64,000 nucleotides of DNA from Modicisalibacter ilicicola DSM 19980 (GCF_900128925.1 NZ_FQUJ01000002.1:158856-222855), one strand, 5' to 3'. Counted from the first letter of the stretch, positions 52,130 through 62,070 are shown. Numbers and translations are program-made. The notes: generated by a model from the sequence alone, not told the origin.

Positions 52130-54184
52130 TCATCCGTGACCGGGCGCCGTCCGGGCAGCGTAGGGCGGCGAGGTGGTCTCCTCATCGACCATGATGACGT
52201 TCCTTCCCTGGGCCTTGGCCTGGTAGCTCGCCTGATCCGCCCGCTGCATGGGAAGATCGATATGGTCGTCGTCGGCGCGAAGCGCCGTGACACCCAGGCT
52301 GAGTGTCACCCGGTAGCGCTTGCCCTCGTGCTCGACGCTCGACTCCTGAACGGCCTCCCTCAGCGCTTCGGCGGTCCTGCGAGCATGGTCGAGGTCGCAA
52401 CCCGTGAGCAGCAGGGCAAACTCATCCCCACCGTAACGCGCCACGTGGTCGCTCTTGCGGACCTTGTGACTGATCAGCTCGGCGATTCGCTTGAGCATCA
52501 CATCGCCCAGCGCATGACCGCCCTCGTCGTTGATCGGCTTGAAGTGATCCAGGTCGAAGAGGATCAATGTCGAGAGCGTCCCCCCCTTGAGGCGATCCAC
52601 CAGCGCCTCTTCAAGGCGTCGCTCGAAACCACGCCGGTTGAGCAGGCCCGTGAGCGGGTCGTGCTCGGCCTCCCAGCGCTGCAGCATCTCCATTTCCCGC
52701 TTCTGGGTGATGTCCTTGAACGTGCCCACGAAGCCGATTGGCCGACCGCTGGGCAGCCGTACCATGCTGGCATGGGACTCTACCCAGATCGTTTCACCCG
52801 ACGCAGTGATGTAACGGTATTGACGCTGGAAGTCGCGCCCGCTCGCCAGGGTGTCCTTCCAATGGTCACTGACGTCCTGCTGATCCTCGGCATGGATGTA
52901 CGCCGTGTGACCTTGCTGTTGCAGTACCTTGTAGTCGTACCCCGTCAGGCGGCACATGGCGGGGTTGGCATAGCGCAACCCTCCATCGAGGCCATAGACG
53001 AACATGCCCGCCGGCGATGAATTCAATACCGCATCCAGAAACGCCTGGCGTGCCAGCATCGTCGACTCGGCCTGGTGTTTTCTCTCCAGCACGCGATTGA
53101 AGGTCTCGGCGACCTTCTGAAGCTCGATGATGCGTGTGTCCAGTTCGACGCGTTCCCGTTTCCCCTGCCCCACATCGCCGATCTGTCGTTCGAGTCGATC
53201 CAGCGGCGCGAGGGCGACTCGCAAGAGCCACCAAAGCAATAACAGCATCACCGCCACGGTTACCGACCCCACCAGCCACAGGTTGCGAACGAACCATTGC
53301 AGCGGTGCGAAAGCCTGGGACTGCGGCACCATCACACCCACGATCCAGTTCGCCGACCAGACCTGGCGATAGGCCTGCAGCGCCATCCGGCCATCGAGAA
53401 GCTGGCCGACGGCGGTGCCCTGCCACCCGGACAACGCCATATCGAGCAAGGGATACTGTTGCGCGGAGGGCACCGCCTGCAGGATCAGCTCCTGATTCGG
53501 GTGCACCAACACCTTGCCCGAGGCCGTCATGACCGCGGCATAGCCCTGATGGCCGATGCGGATGCGGCGCAGCTTGTCGAACAGAGTGCCCTCCATGACC
53601 TTGGCCACCCCGCCCACGACTCCGGCGAAGCGGCCTTCGTCATCCAGCAGCGGTACGCTCAACAAGGTCAAGGGGGTACGACTGGCTCGCCCAAAGAAGG
53701 GCTCGCTGACATGGGGACGGCCGACCTGACGCTGGAATTCAAAGAATTCCGACTGCGTCGTATCCAGGCCCTGACGGCCCTCGACTCTCGGCCAGTCCGC
53801 CACGACGCTTCCCTGATCGTCGATCACCACCAGGCCGTCGAACAGCGACAGCAGCGCATCGTTGTGCTCCAGTTCATCCACCAGCTCGGAGGAAGAACGC
53901 GCTTTCAAGGTGCTGATGCGCCGCGCCAACCGTTCCAGGGCCTCGAAGCGCAGTGTCACTTCCTGGTCGATTTCCCCGGCGATCATGCGCGCCTCGTAGT
54001 CCAGGTGCTCGTTGGCCACCTCGCTGATCAGCGACTGACCCGAGTACCAGGTCGACAGCAGGATCGCCGCCACCACCACGAGCCAGCCGACAGCCAGCCC
54101 GAGCAGCAGGCGCTTGTGCATCGTTCTGATGCCGAAGCTCGGAAATCCGATACCTGAAAGCCTCCTGACGTTGTCCCGACTCAA
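52130..54184 (-). CDS. Membrane diguanylate cyclase: sensor, PAS and GGDEF domains
   Basis: A 684-residue protein that should make cyclic di-GMP. A helix (about residues 22-42) is followed by a large periplasmic Cache-like sensor (to about 290), a second helix (about 300-320) and a HAMP-like linker. A PAS domain with a PAC tail comes next (370-500), then GGDEF. The active site is intact (RYGGDEFALLL), and an RxxD inhibitory site (RKSD) lies five residues before it. The start is TTG at 54184, chosen for its GGAGGA ribosome site; ATG 54121 is the alternative. Ligand unknown. Confidence 0.9.
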   Translation of the reverse strand: MSRDNVRRLSGIGFPSFGIRTMHKRLLLGLAVGWLVVVAAILLSTWYSGQSLISEVANEHLDYEARMIAGEIDQEVTLRFEALERLARRISTLKARSSSELVDELEHNDALLSLFDGLVVIDDQGSVVADWPRVEGRQGLDTTQSEFFEFQRQVGRPHVSEPFFGRASRTPLTLLSVPLLDDEGRFAGVVGGVAKVMEGTLFDKLRRIRIGHQGYAAVMTASGKVLVHPNQELILQAVPSAQQYPLLDMALSGWQGTAVGQLLDGRMALQAYRQVWSANWIVGVMVPQSQAFAPLQWFVRNLWLVGSVTVAVMLLLLWWLLRVALAPLDRLERQIGDVGQGKRERVELDTRIIELQKVAETFNRVLERKHQAESTMLARQAFLDAVLNSSPAGMFVYGLDGGLRYANPAMCRLTGYDYKVLQQQGHTAYIHAEDQQDVSDHWKDTLASGRDFQRQYRYITASGETIWVESHASMVRLPSGRPIGFVGTFKDITQKREMEMLQRWEAEHDPLTGLLNRRGFERRLEEALVDRLKGGTLSTLILFDLDHFKPINDEGGHALGDVMLKRIAELISHKVRKSDHVARYGGDEFALLLTGCDLDHARRTAEALREAVQESSVEHEGKRYRVTLSLGVTALRADDDHIDLPMQRADQASYQAKAQGRNVIMVDEETTSPPYAARTAPGHG

Positions 54185-54394
54185 GCTGCGTCCTCCGGAT
54201 GGCAGGCCCCGTCGGGGCGGTGTTGTCCTATGTTATGGGAAGCCAGCGCTATCCGATGGCATCGTCTACCTTAATCCAGATCAACAATGACAATTCGAAG
54301 AAAAGAGCGTGTTTTTGCAGGTTTTGTATGAAAGCTCGGAAATGCGAGCGCCTTTCGGCCAAAACCCGGGATTCAACAGCGACAGGAGATCATC

Positions 54395-54751
54395 ATGAGC
54401 CAGGGAGACATTCGACTGAAACGCGCCTACGACGCCCCCGCCGACAACGACGGCAAGCGCATACTGGTCGACGGCATGTGGCCACGAGGCGTGAAGAAGG
54501 AGGACGCCGACATCGACGAATGGCTGAAGGATCTGGCCCCCAGCAAGGAACTGCGCCAGTGGTTCGGCCACGATGCGGACAAGTGGGAGGAATTCAAGAA
54601 ACGCTACAAGGAAGAGCTCAAGGATCACTCGGACGCAATGAAGACGCTGCGCGACTACCACAAGGACGGCCGCGTCACCCTGGTGTTCGCGGCGAAGGAC
54701 GAGAAGCACAACAACGCCGTGGTGCTCAAGGAGGTGCTGCAGAAGGGATGA
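54395..54751 (+). CDS. DUF488 family protein
   Basis: A 118-residue protein of the DUF488 family (YeaO-like), recognised by IRLKRAYDAPADNDGKRILVDGMWPRGVKKE and RVTLVFAAKDEKHNNAVVLKEVL. CAGGAG precedes the ATG. Members are small cytoplasmic proteins of unknown function. A shared terminator hairpin separates it from the convergent porin gene. Confidence 0.85.
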   Translation: MSQGDIRLKRAYDAPADNDGKRILVDGMWPRGVKKEDADIDEWLKDLAPSKELRQWFGHDADKWEEFKKRYKEELKDHSDAMKTLRDYHKDGRVTLVFAAKDEKHNNAVVLKEVLQKG

Positions 54752-54784
54752 GGCAACGTCGACCAGCGGCGAGCGCCCACGAAA

Positions 54785-54806
54785 AAGCCGGCCCTTAGGC
54801 CGGCTT
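54785..54806. terminator. Bidirectional terminator between DUF488 gene and porin
   Basis: A perfect 9-bp stem, AAGCCGGCC and GGCCGGCTT, with loop CTTA. An A-run precedes it and a short T-rich stretch follows, suiting both converging genes. Confidence 0.8.
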
Positions 54807-54842
54807 CGTTATCACACAAGCGGTGATCGGTATGGGGTCCGC

Positions 54843-56039
54843 TTAGAAAGCGTAGACCGCACCCACGGCGATGCCGTCGCCGATGTCTTCTTCGCGGTCA
54901 TACCAAGCCACTTCGGCAAAGGTGTACATGGCCGAGGAGATGTTGTAGGTCGCGCCCAGGATGATTTCGTTGTAGGACTCATCGCTAGTGTCGGTGGGCA
55001 GATCCTGATCCTCGACCGCAACTTCGAGGGTGTCGCCGAAATCGTCGCCGCCCACGTCGACATACTGGTAGGCGCCGTAGATATCGCCCATGCCGTAGCC
55101 GTAGCGAGCACCCAGAGCATAGCGGTTCTCGGAAGGGACAAAGTCCTCGTCGCCGGACTCGTAGCGCTCGTACTTGAGCGCCATGCGCAGGGCGTCCATG
55201 GTGTACTGGAAGGTCACACCGTACTGCTCGCCTGCGTCGAAGTCATTATTTCCAGCTGCGGAGCCCTGGTCGCCTTCGGCAGAAATCAGCTCGCCGTTAG
55301 GGTCAGCAACCAAGTATTCTGCGCCGGAAACATCCCCTTCATAGTTATCAAGGTTGTCGTAGACACCCGCCACAGAGAAGGCGCCCACGGTGTACTTCAG
55401 ACCGCCGAAGAAGGAAGCGTTGCCGGAATCCGAGATGTTCTCATTCTCGTCGCTACCCTTGTACTGGGAACCCACGGCGAACTGCAGGCCACCGAACGAC
55501 GGTGACATGTACTGGATCTTGTCGCCTTCGTTGTCGTTGTCGGCGTTCTGGGTATTGAAACCGTCATCGCCTACAACGGAGGCGTCGGTGACGTCGAAGA
55601 ACTCGTTGTTGGTGATCGGATCCTGGATCCAGTCGTCGATCAGGCGATCCCAGGAGCCCAGGCGGGCATCACCGAAGTTGCCTTTCAGACCGATATAGGC
55701 CTGGTCGCCGGTGTCGATGCCGCCGTCACCCTTGGCTTCATCGGCGTCGAATTCCCACTCGGCCTTGAAGTAGCCGGTCAGGCCCGGGTTGATGACATGC
55801 TGACCGGTGACACCGAAGGTGGAACCGTTGTCGAAGATTTCGTCACGAGACTCGGAACCTTCACCACGCTGAAGGACTCCATCATCGTTGTCATCTGTCT
55901 CAATGCTTTTGTAGGCAATCTGGAGGTTGCCGTAGATGTCGAGCTGCGTGCCGTCCTGGTTGTAGACCGTGGCGGCCTGGGCAGCGGCGGAGGCACCGAT
56001 GGCGCCGGCAATGGCAGTTACTAAGAGCGTCTTTTTCAT
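54843..56039 (-). CDS. Gram-negative general porin
   Basis: A 398-residue trimeric-type porin. The signal peptide (residues 1-22, ending AAAQA) is followed by TVYNQDGTQLDIYGNLQIAY, the usual first strand. The protein is strongly acidic (many D and E, as in surface proteins of halophiles) and ends in a C-terminal phenylalanine (VGAVYAF). AAGGAAC precedes the ATG. Substrate preference is unknown. Confidence 0.92.
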   Translation of the reverse strand: MKKTLLVTAIAGAIGASAAAQAATVYNQDGTQLDIYGNLQIAYKSIETDDNDDGVLQRGEGSESRDEIFDNGSTFGVTGQHVINPGLTGYFKAEWEFDADEAKGDGGIDTGDQAYIGLKGNFGDARLGSWDRLIDDWIQDPITNNEFFDVTDASVVGDDGFNTQNADNDNEGDKIQYMSPSFGGLQFAVGSQYKGSDENENISDSGNASFFGGLKYTVGAFSVAGVYDNLDNYEGDVSGAEYLVADPNGELISAEGDQGSAAGNNDFDAGEQYGVTFQYTMDALRMALKYERYESGDEDFVPSENRYALGARYGYGMGDIYGAYQYVDVGGDDFGDTLEVAVEDQDLPTDTSDESYNEIILGATYNISSAMYTFAEVAWYDREEDIGDGIAVGAVYAF

Positions 56040-56174
56040 CGCGATAGTTCCTTAACTAGCTTACTGTTCGATCGTTGTCTGCAGTGTGCAGCCAGCTTGC
56101 CAGGCGCCTCCGCGGGTAGCTGGAGGTATTGCCATAGTCAAGCCTTGTTATTATCCAATGCTCGCAGGGGAAAC

Positions 56175-56204
56175 CTTATACCGGGTCTTTCAGGAACGCA
56201 ACAA
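56175..56204 (-). promoter_or_regulatory. Candidate porin promoter
   Basis: On the minus strand TTGTTG (56204-56199) and TATAAG (56180-56175) are 18 bp apart, about 135 bp upstream of the porin ATG. The long leader could host small-RNA control. The rest of the gap from 56205 to 56425 shows nothing recognisable. Confidence 0.4.
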
Positions 56205-56425
56205 GAAAAAAACACTGTTTTTAATCCTGCCGCGAAAAAAGCCCTGGATCGCCCTTCCACTAACGCCTCCCGTCTGACCGGAGCCGCCAACCTCGGCGCT
56301 CCGGGCATTCCATCGCCTCGAGTCTTCCACCCATGAGCGGAAGATGTCAGCGCGAACAGTGTTCATGATGGCAGCGTTGACGGAAGTTTCAAGTCCATCG
56401 AGCGTTAAAAGATGACACAGGTCAA

Positions 56426-56456
56426 GAAGCCGCGCCCTCCTGGGTGGCGCGGCTTC
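56426..56456. terminator. Terminator hairpin after the ProQ-domain gene
   Basis: An 11-bp stem, GAAGCCGCGCC and GGCGCGGCTTC, with a 9-base loop, lies 37 bp after the stop of the ProQ-domain gene. Confidence 0.7.
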
Positions 56457-56492
56457 CTTTCGAAAAAGGGGAACAGGCGGTCGAGATGAGGC

Positions 56493-57287
56493 TCAGTGGC
56501 GGCCGTGCTTGGCCAGCAACTCGCTCAACTTGTTGTCGAGGCGGGCGTTCTTGCGCGATTCGGGATTGCGTTTGCTGGCAGCCTCTCGCTGGCGCTGCTG
56601 GGCCTGGAGCGATTCGAGCTGCTTGTGCGCATGGCGCGCTTCGCCTTCGGTGACCACGCCCGCCGGCTGGCCGTCCAGATCGACCCGTTCGGCGCCGACT
56701 CGCACCGCCTTGAGATAGCGCGGCAGGTGCACATAGCAGGCCAGTGCCCGGCGCACCAGCTTGTCCGGCCAGGGTTCGCGCGCCACCAGGTCCTCGTGAA
56801 CGCCCACCTTGAGGGGTCGCGTATGGCCCTTGAAGAAGGTGTCGGTATAACGCCGATACCACTGGTCGAGCAGCGCCTGGGGAGTCGGCGGCTCGTCGTC
56901 GGGAAGCGAGTTCGTCTGGCTATTTTCGGCCTGGCCTTTGTCGGCGGCGTGCGAGAAGGCTGGCTCGGAACTCACGGCCGTCGTGTCGTTGCCGGGCGGC
57001 GAAGCGGATTCGGCGACCGGTGCCTCGGGCTCGGCCGGAAGCGGCGCCTCGGGCTCGGCGCGACGCGGCAACGGATAGCCGCGTTCGGCAGCGCTGCGAG
57101 GCACGGCTTGAGGCACCGCCGCGGCCTGGGCAAGTGCCGCTTCGCGTTGCTCCAGGGTATCGCGCAAGCGCTGATTCTCGGCTTCCAGCACTGCGAGCCG
57201 CCCGCGCAGACGAGCCGTCTCGTCCAACCCTCGCTGCGCCTGAAGTTCCAGAGTGTCGAATAGCGCGGCTACGCGTTCCGTCAGCAC
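56493..57287 (-). CDS. ProQ/FinO-domain RNA-binding protein with N-terminal coiled coil
   Basis: A 264-residue protein. Residues 1-60 form a predicted coiled coil (LQAQRGLDETARLRGRLAVLEAENQRLRDTLEQRE). A proline- and glutamate-rich linker follows (about 60-140), then a ProQ/FinO fold (PQALLDQWYRRYTDTF to EGEARHAHKQL) and a basic tail. This differs from E. coli ProQ, which starts with the FinO domain. The GTG start at 57287 is fixed by AAGGAGG (complement at 57295-57301); the upstream TTG reading lacks a ribosome site. Probable RNA chaperone. Confidence 0.82.
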   Translation of the reverse strand: MLTERVAALFDTLELQAQRGLDETARLRGRLAVLEAENQRLRDTLEQREAALAQAAAVPQAVPRSAAERGYPLPRRAEPEAPLPAEPEAPVAESASPPGNDTTAVSSEPAFSHAADKGQAENSQTNSLPDDEPPTPQALLDQWYRRYTDTFFKGHTRPLKVGVHEDLVAREPWPDKLVRRALACYVHLPRYLKAVRVGAERVDLDGQPAGVVTEGEARHAHKQLESLQAQQRQREAASKRNPESRKNARLDNKLSELLAKHGRH

Positions 57288-57370
57288 GGTGTGGCCTCCT
57301 TGGGCTGCCTTGAACTCGGGCTCATCTGCCAATACCAGCGTTGATCGGTGACAATGTCAAATCCGCATTT

Positions 57371-57934
57371 TCAGCGACGTTCGTAGACGACGAAGGCGTA
57401 GTCGGGACGCCCCTCTTGCGTATCGCTCTTGTCGGCTTGCGCATCGGTGCCTTCGGCCCGGCCCGGCCTGCGCTCGATTTCCTGCCACTGCCGATCATCC
57501 AGCGGCGGGAAGTAGGCATCCCCCTCGAGGGTCGTGTCGATCTCGGTGAGATAGAGGCGCGATGCCCGGGGCATGGCCTGGGTGAAGATCTCGCCGCCCC
57601 CGATCACCGCGATCTCGTCGACGCCCTCCGCGATGGCCTGGCGTTCGGCCAGGGCCAGGGCATCCGCCAGGTCATGACAGACCCGCACGCCCTCGCGCTG
57701 GAAGCTCGTATCGCGGGTCACCACGATGTTGAGGCGCCCCGGCAATGGGCGGCCGATGGAGTCGAAGGTCTTGCGCCCCATGACCAGCGGCTTGCCGAGG
57801 GTGATGCGCTTGAAGAACTTGAGGTCCTCGGGCAGGTGCCAGGGCAACCGGTTGTCGACACCGATCACCCCGTTCCGGGTCAGGGCGGCGACCATCACCA
57901 CCGCGACCCGAGACTCGCCGTTCGATGGGTTCAT
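57371..57934 (-). CDS. folA: Dihydrofolate reductase FolA
   Basis: A 187-residue NADPH-dependent reductase that makes tetrahydrofolate. Family motifs are [22 protein letters not shown] and [16 protein letters not shown]. An acidic stretch near the C-terminus ([15 protein letters not shown]) makes it longer than E. coli FolA (159). It overlaps thyA by four bases, pairing enzymes of one cycle: ThyA produces the dihydrofolate that FolA recycles. Confidence 0.95.
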   Translation of the reverse strand: MNPSNGESRVAVVMVAALTRNGVIGVDNRLPWHLPEDLKFFKRITLGKPLVMGRKTFDSIGRPLPGRLNIVVTRDTSFQREGVRVCHDLADALALAERQAIAEGVDEIAVIGGGEIFTQAMPRASRLYLTEIDTTLEGDAYFPPLDDRQWQEIERRPGRAEGTDAQADKSDTQEGRPDYAFVVYERR

Positions 57935-58770
57935 ACCGCCACCTCGGCCTTGATGTGAGGGTGCGGCTCATAGCCTTCGATGGCGATGTCCTCGAAGCGG
58001 AAGGCGAAGAGATCCTTGACCCGCGGATTGAGCACCAGTTGCGGAGCCGGACGCGGGGTGCGCGACAATTGCAGCTCGGCCTGCTCGAGATGGTTCGAAT
58101 AGAGGTGGGCATCGCCCAGGGTATGAACGAACTCGCCGGGGGCCAGGTCGCAGGCCTGGGCGATCATCCGGGTCAGCAGCGCGTAGCTGGCGATATTGAA
58201 GGGCACCCCGAGGAAGATGTCGGCGCTGCGCTGATAGAGCTGGCAGGAAAGCCGCCCCTCGGCGACATAGAACTGGAACAGCGCGTGGCACGGCGGCAGG
58301 GCCATCTCGTCGACCAGGGCCGGATTCCAGGCCGAGACGATGAGCCGGCGCGAGTCCGGGTGGCGCTTGATCTGCTCGACGACATTGGCGATCTGGTCGA
58401 CATGGCCGCCATCGGGGCGGGGCCAGCTGCGCCACTGGTAGCCGTAGACCGGGCCCAGGTCGCCGTTCTCGTCGGCCCATTCGTCCCAGATGCTGACCTT
58501 GTGCTCCTTGAGGTAGGCGATATTGGTATCGCCGCGCAGGAACCACAGCAGCTCATGGATAATCGAGCGCAGGTGCAGCTTCTTGGTGGTCAGCAGCGGA
58601 AAGCCCCGGCTCAGGTCGAAGCGCATCTGGTGGCCGAACAGGCTGCGGGTTCCCACGCCGGTGCGGTCGGACTTTTCCACGCCGGCGTCCAGCACCTGGC
58701 GCACCAGGTCCAGATAGGGTTGCTCGAGAGCGGGCTGCTCGAGAGGGCGTTGTTCAAAAGCGTTGGTCAT
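57931..58770 (-). CDS. thyA: Thymidylate synthase ThyA
   Basis: A 279-residue enzyme converting dUMP to dTMP using methylene-tetrahydrofolate. The catalytic cysteine is in [13 protein letters not shown], and [19 protein letters not shown] and [10 protein letters not shown] are conserved. An N-terminal extension ([14 protein letters not shown]) is slightly repetitive. ATG 58770 overlaps the lgt stop. Confidence 0.96.
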   Translation of the reverse strand: MTNAFEQRPLEQPALEQPYLDLVRQVLDAGVEKSDRTGVGTRSLFGHQMRFDLSRGFPLLTTKKLHLRSIIHELLWFLRGDTNIAYLKEHKVSIWDEWADENGDLGPVYGYQWRSWPRPDGGHVDQIANVVEQIKRHPDSRRLIVSAWNPALVDEMALPPCHALFQFYVAEGRLSCQLYQRSADIFLGVPFNIASYALLTRMIAQACDLAPGEFVHTLGDAHLYSNHLEQAELQLSRTPRPAPQLVLNPRVKDLFAFRFEDIAIEGYEPHPHIKAEVAV

Positions 58771-59594
58771 GAGCGTCTGGCTTGCTTGCGGTGAGTGGCT
58801 TCGGGGGCGGCGGTGCCATCCACCGGCTGGCGGCGCGACCAGAGGATCAGACCCAGCCCGGCGGCGATCATCGGCAGGGTCAGGAGCATGCCCATGGTCA
58901 GCCAGCCGAAGGCGATGAAGCCCAGTTGCGGGTCCGGCAGGCGCACGAATTCCACGGCGAAACGGAAGACGCCATAGAGCACCAGGAACAGTCCCGAGAT
59001 CATACCCCGGTGGCGTGGGCGACGCGACACCCACCAGAGGATGGCGAACAGCACCACACCTTCCAGCAGGAACTCGTAAAGCGACGACGGGTGACGCGGC
59101 TCCGGCCCCATGCCGGGGAACGGCATGGCCCAGGGCAGTTCGCTGATCCGGCCGGGCAACTCGACATTGAGGAAGTTGCCGATGCGCCCCGCGCCCAAGC
59201 CGATGGGCACCAGGGGAGCGATGAAGTCGGTCAACTGGAAGAAGGCCAGGCGATGCTTGCGGGCGAAGAGCCAGGCGGCGATCAATACGCCGAGCAAGCC
59301 GCCGTGGAAGCTCATGCCGCCGTCCCATATCTGGAACAGCCACAGCGGATTGTCCAGCAATCGATCGAAGCCGTAGAAGAGCGCATAGCCGACACGCCCG
59401 CCCAGCACGACTCCCAGCGCGCCGTAGAAGAGCATGTCGCCGATATCGTCGTGGCTCAGGCCGACCCGGTGAGCCCGCTTGCGACCCAGCCACCAGGCGC
59501 CGACGAAGCCGACCACGTACATCAAGCCATACCAGTGAATCTTCACCGGCCCCAGGGCGATGGCGACCGGGTCTATCTGCGGGTATTGGAGCAT
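58767..59594 (-). CDS. lgt: Prolipoprotein diacylglyceryl transferase Lgt
   Basis: A 275-residue inner-membrane enzyme that adds diacylglycerol to lipoprotein cysteines (needed here for NosL, for example). The signature [16 protein letters not shown] and the HGG motif in SFHGGLLG are intact; seven helices are predicted. ATG 59594 (MLQYPQIDP) is chosen by family N-termini over TTG 59609. Confidence 0.95.
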   Translation of the reverse strand: MLQYPQIDPVAIALGPVKIHWYGLMYVVGFVGAWWLGRKRAHRVGLSHDDIGDMLFYGALGVVLGGRVGYALFYGFDRLLDNPLWLFQIWDGGMSFHGGLLGVLIAAWLFARKHRLAFFQLTDFIAPLVPIGLGAGRIGNFLNVELPGRISELPWAMPFPGMGPEPRHPSSLYEFLLEGVVLFAILWWVSRRPRHRGMISGLFLVLYGVFRFAVEFVRLPDPQLGFIAFGWLTMGMLLTLPMIAAGLGLILWSRRQPVDGTAAPEATHRKQARRS

Positions 59595-59610
59595 AAGTGT
59601 CTCAAGCAAT

Positions 59611-61815
59611 TTAGCGGATATCGGCCTCGGGTAGCCAGCGACGAATCATATCGATTAGCGCCTGGGGTCGATAGGGCTTCGCCAGGTAATCGTCCATGCC
59701 GGCGGCGAAAAAACGCTCTCGGTCGCTTTCGCTGGCGTTGGCGGTCAAGGCCACCAGAACGCTGCGCCGCGCCTCCTTGTCGGCGTCTTCCCGGGCTCGC
59801 CAGCGCCGAGTCGTCTCGATGCCATCCGGGGGCGGCATGAATATATCCATGAAAACGAGATCATAGAAATGTCGGTCCGAGAGGTCGAGGGCCTCCTGCC
59901 CCCCTGCCGCCGTGTCCACCTTGAGTCCGTGGCGGGAAAGCATATCATGGGCCAGGGCGGTATTCACCGGCCCGTCGTCGACGATCAGCATCCGCGGCGA
60001 GCGCGTCTCGCTTGCCGGTCTTGCCTGGGACACGACGCCCCCCGAAGGCTTGCCACCGTTCTCCTCGTTCAGGCTATCCAGCAACTGCAGCAACATCGCT
60101 CCCCTTTCGCGCAGCCTTTCGTCGAGTCCTGCCGTCCTGCCCACTTCCACCGACAGCGCCTCCAGTTCACGCCGCAGCAAGGCCAGGTAATCGGACTTGA
60201 GCCGCGAATCCTGCCGGGCACGATCCCGGGCCAGGGAGAGCTGCTGGGCATGGTAGCGGGACTCCGACTCATCGATCAGCAGCGTCAGGCCATGACCATG
60301 CTCGTCATCGCCCAGGCAACGTCGCATCATTCGCCAATGGCCATCGGCGGTCTTGACGCGCACCATGGACTCATCGGCGTCATCCTCGGCGATCAGGAAA
60401 AGCGACTCGTTGAGCCCTTCCAGCTCGCGGTGCGAATGGCCCACAAGCCTCTCGAAGGCGGGGTTGGTGGCGACCAGCCTGTCGTGGTGGGTGAGCATCG
60501 CCGGCGCATCCAGCGTCTCGAGCAGATCGAACAATCGGGGCTGCCGCCTGAGCAGTGCCAGGGACGCTTCCAGGGCATTCAGCTCCTCGTCGAGCCTGGC
60601 AGTCAGCCTCTCGCTGGTTTCGTGTCTCGGCTCAGGGGTCTCGTGCTGCGAAGGAATCAACCAGGCAGGAACCAGTGCCTGCACGCGGCGGGCGAGACCC
60701 GCCACTCGCGATGCAGGGGCCTCCAACTGTCGCGTCCAGTATCGAGCACGTTGCCCCATCACCAGCAGCAGCACGCCAAGCATCAGCAGGCTACCGAGCG
60801 CCCAGGCCAGCACGACCCAAAGAAGCGCACCGGACGGCAGCACACTCCCCGGGCTTGCCTGTCGACTGACCAGGCGCCACCCGCTGGTGGGCAACGACAT
60901 CCAGACCAACTGTCCGGACGCCTCCCGACTGCCCAACGATTCGTCATCGCTCGGGGTGTAGACGCCGCGGCGTCCGGCACTGGCAGGCAAGGTAATCGAT
61001 TCCGCCCCCATCAGGCGTTCGCCCTGAGCCTCCAGCAGCCAGGCTTCGGTGTCGGGCCCCAGGGCTTCCTGAATGATCCGGGCCAGACGCCGGTCATCGA
61101 ATTCAAGCGTCAGCTGTGCCACGCGCTCGTTCGCGAGGTCCATCACGTCGTACTGCAGGGCCAGATGTGCCTCCCCGGCCGGGCCCTGGGGAGCGGCGTG
61201 CCAACGAAACGGCGTGACAGGATCATCGCTTTCGCCCACCTCGAAACGGTAGCGCTGCCACTCCGATCTGTCGGTGTCGAGTGCCAGCCGGCTGGCGGGC
61301 ACCAGGGCAGTCAGTCCCTGGGGCAAGGCAACGTAGAGACGTTCGATCAGGGTGTCGCTGAGGTAGAGATCGTTCATCAGCGGTTCGAGCCGATGGAGCT
61401 GGCGAACGCGGCTCGGGGGGGCGGTATCCTCGGAGGCCGGCACCTCGCCAAACAGTGCCATGACGCCCTCGGGCCCAAGGCGATGGCCATCGTCACCCGC
61501 AGACGGCGCAAGAGGGGTAGCCGTCATCTCGGTTTGCAATACCCGACGCACCGCCCGCCCCAACTGACGCAGGTGGCGCTGCTGTTCGATCAGTCGCTGG
61601 TCGATCAGGTTCGCCTGCACTACGTGGGTCTGCAGCAGGTCGCGCTGGAGTTCCTGGCGGTAACGCTGTTCGGCATCACGCCAGATCCAGACCCCGACGG
61701 CCAGGCAGATCAGGGAAAAGCCGATCTCGGCCACGAGCAAGGGGCCAGCGGCCTGCAGCAAGCGCCGGCTCAACACGTTGCGTTGTTTCCTTTTGCCCCG
61801 CGTTCCTTGCATCAT
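59611..61815 (-). CDS. Membrane sensor protein with receiver domain but no kinase core
   Basis: A 734-residue protein. It has a first helix (about 25-45), a periplasmic Cache-like sensor (to about 325), a second helix (about 330-355), a PAS-like domain (about 430-530) and a coiled segment. A C-terminal receiver domain (about 605-730) has MLIVDD and the phospho-acceptor D in FMDIFMP. The place of the histidine kinase H-box reads LKSDYLALLRRELEAL with no histidine, and no ATP-binding HATPase domain follows. It therefore looks like a hybrid kinase that lost its catalytic core. It lies 16 bp before lgt. Confidence 0.8.
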   Translation of the reverse strand: MMQGTRGKRKQRNVLSRRLLQAAGPLLVAEIGFSLICLAVGVWIWRDAEQRYRQELQRDLLQTHVVQANLIDQRLIEQQRHLRQLGRAVRRVLQTEMTATPLAPSAGDDGHRLGPEGVMALFGEVPASEDTAPPSRVRQLHRLEPLMNDLYLSDTLIERLYVALPQGLTALVPASRLALDTDRSEWQRYRFEVGESDDPVTPFRWHAAPQGPAGEAHLALQYDVMDLANERVAQLTLEFDDRRLARIIQEALGPDTEAWLLEAQGERLMGAESITLPASAGRRGVYTPSDDESLGSREASGQLVWMSLPTSGWRLVSRQASPGSVLPSGALLWVVLAWALGSLLMLGVLLLVMGQRARYWTRQLEAPASRVAGLARRVQALVPAWLIPSQHETPEPRHETSERLTARLDEELNALEASLALLRRQPRLFDLLETLDAPAMLTHHDRLVATNPAFERLVGHSHRELEGLNESLFLIAEDDADESMVRVKTADGHWRMMRRCLGDDEHGHGLTLLIDESESRYHAQQLSLARDRARQDSRLKSDYLALLRRELEALSVEVGRTAGLDERLRERGAMLLQLLDSLNEENGGKPSGGVVSQARPASETRSPRMLIVDDGPVNTALAHDMLSRHGLKVDTAAGGQEALDLSDRHFYDLVFMDIFMPPPDGIETTRRWRAREDADKEARRSVLVALTANASESDRERFFAAGMDDYLAKPYRPQALIDMIRRWLPEADIR

Positions 61816-61960
61816 GACCCCGGTCGTCGACAATGAGGCGAGTCTACGCGTTTCACCGTTTGGCTGTCATGTCGCCTATTTTCCCCCACCAGGCTTCTGC
61901 GACGCGACGAGAAATGGCGGAAAAATGGGTTCATCGCAGAGCAGGCGCCGCTACGCGGCG

Positions 61961-62070
61961 TTCGCCCGATGAATCGGGCTCCTACCACCCCGGTGGCTCT
62001 GATTTTCGTGGGAGCTCGCTTCAGCGAGCGAGGGGTTGGTCCATCGCCCGATCAATCGGGCCCCTACATC
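61961..62070. repeat. REP-like palindrome cluster upstream of the NRDE gene
   Basis: Hairpins GCCCGAT-GA-ATCGGGC near 61965, then GAGCTCGCT-TC-AGCGAGC near 62013 and CCCGAT-CA-ATCGGG near 62050, flanked by GGGAG and CCCCTAC ends. The order and spacers match the cluster at 16797-16953, with paired base changes that keep the stems. It fills much of the 328-bp gap 61816-62143; the remainder shows nothing. Confidence 0.8.

Noticed and set aside
57931-59493. 520-codon frame joining thyA to an upstream extension
   Set aside because: The first part is antisense-like reading through lgt in a wrong frame. ThyA starts at ATG 58770, coupled to the lgt stop.
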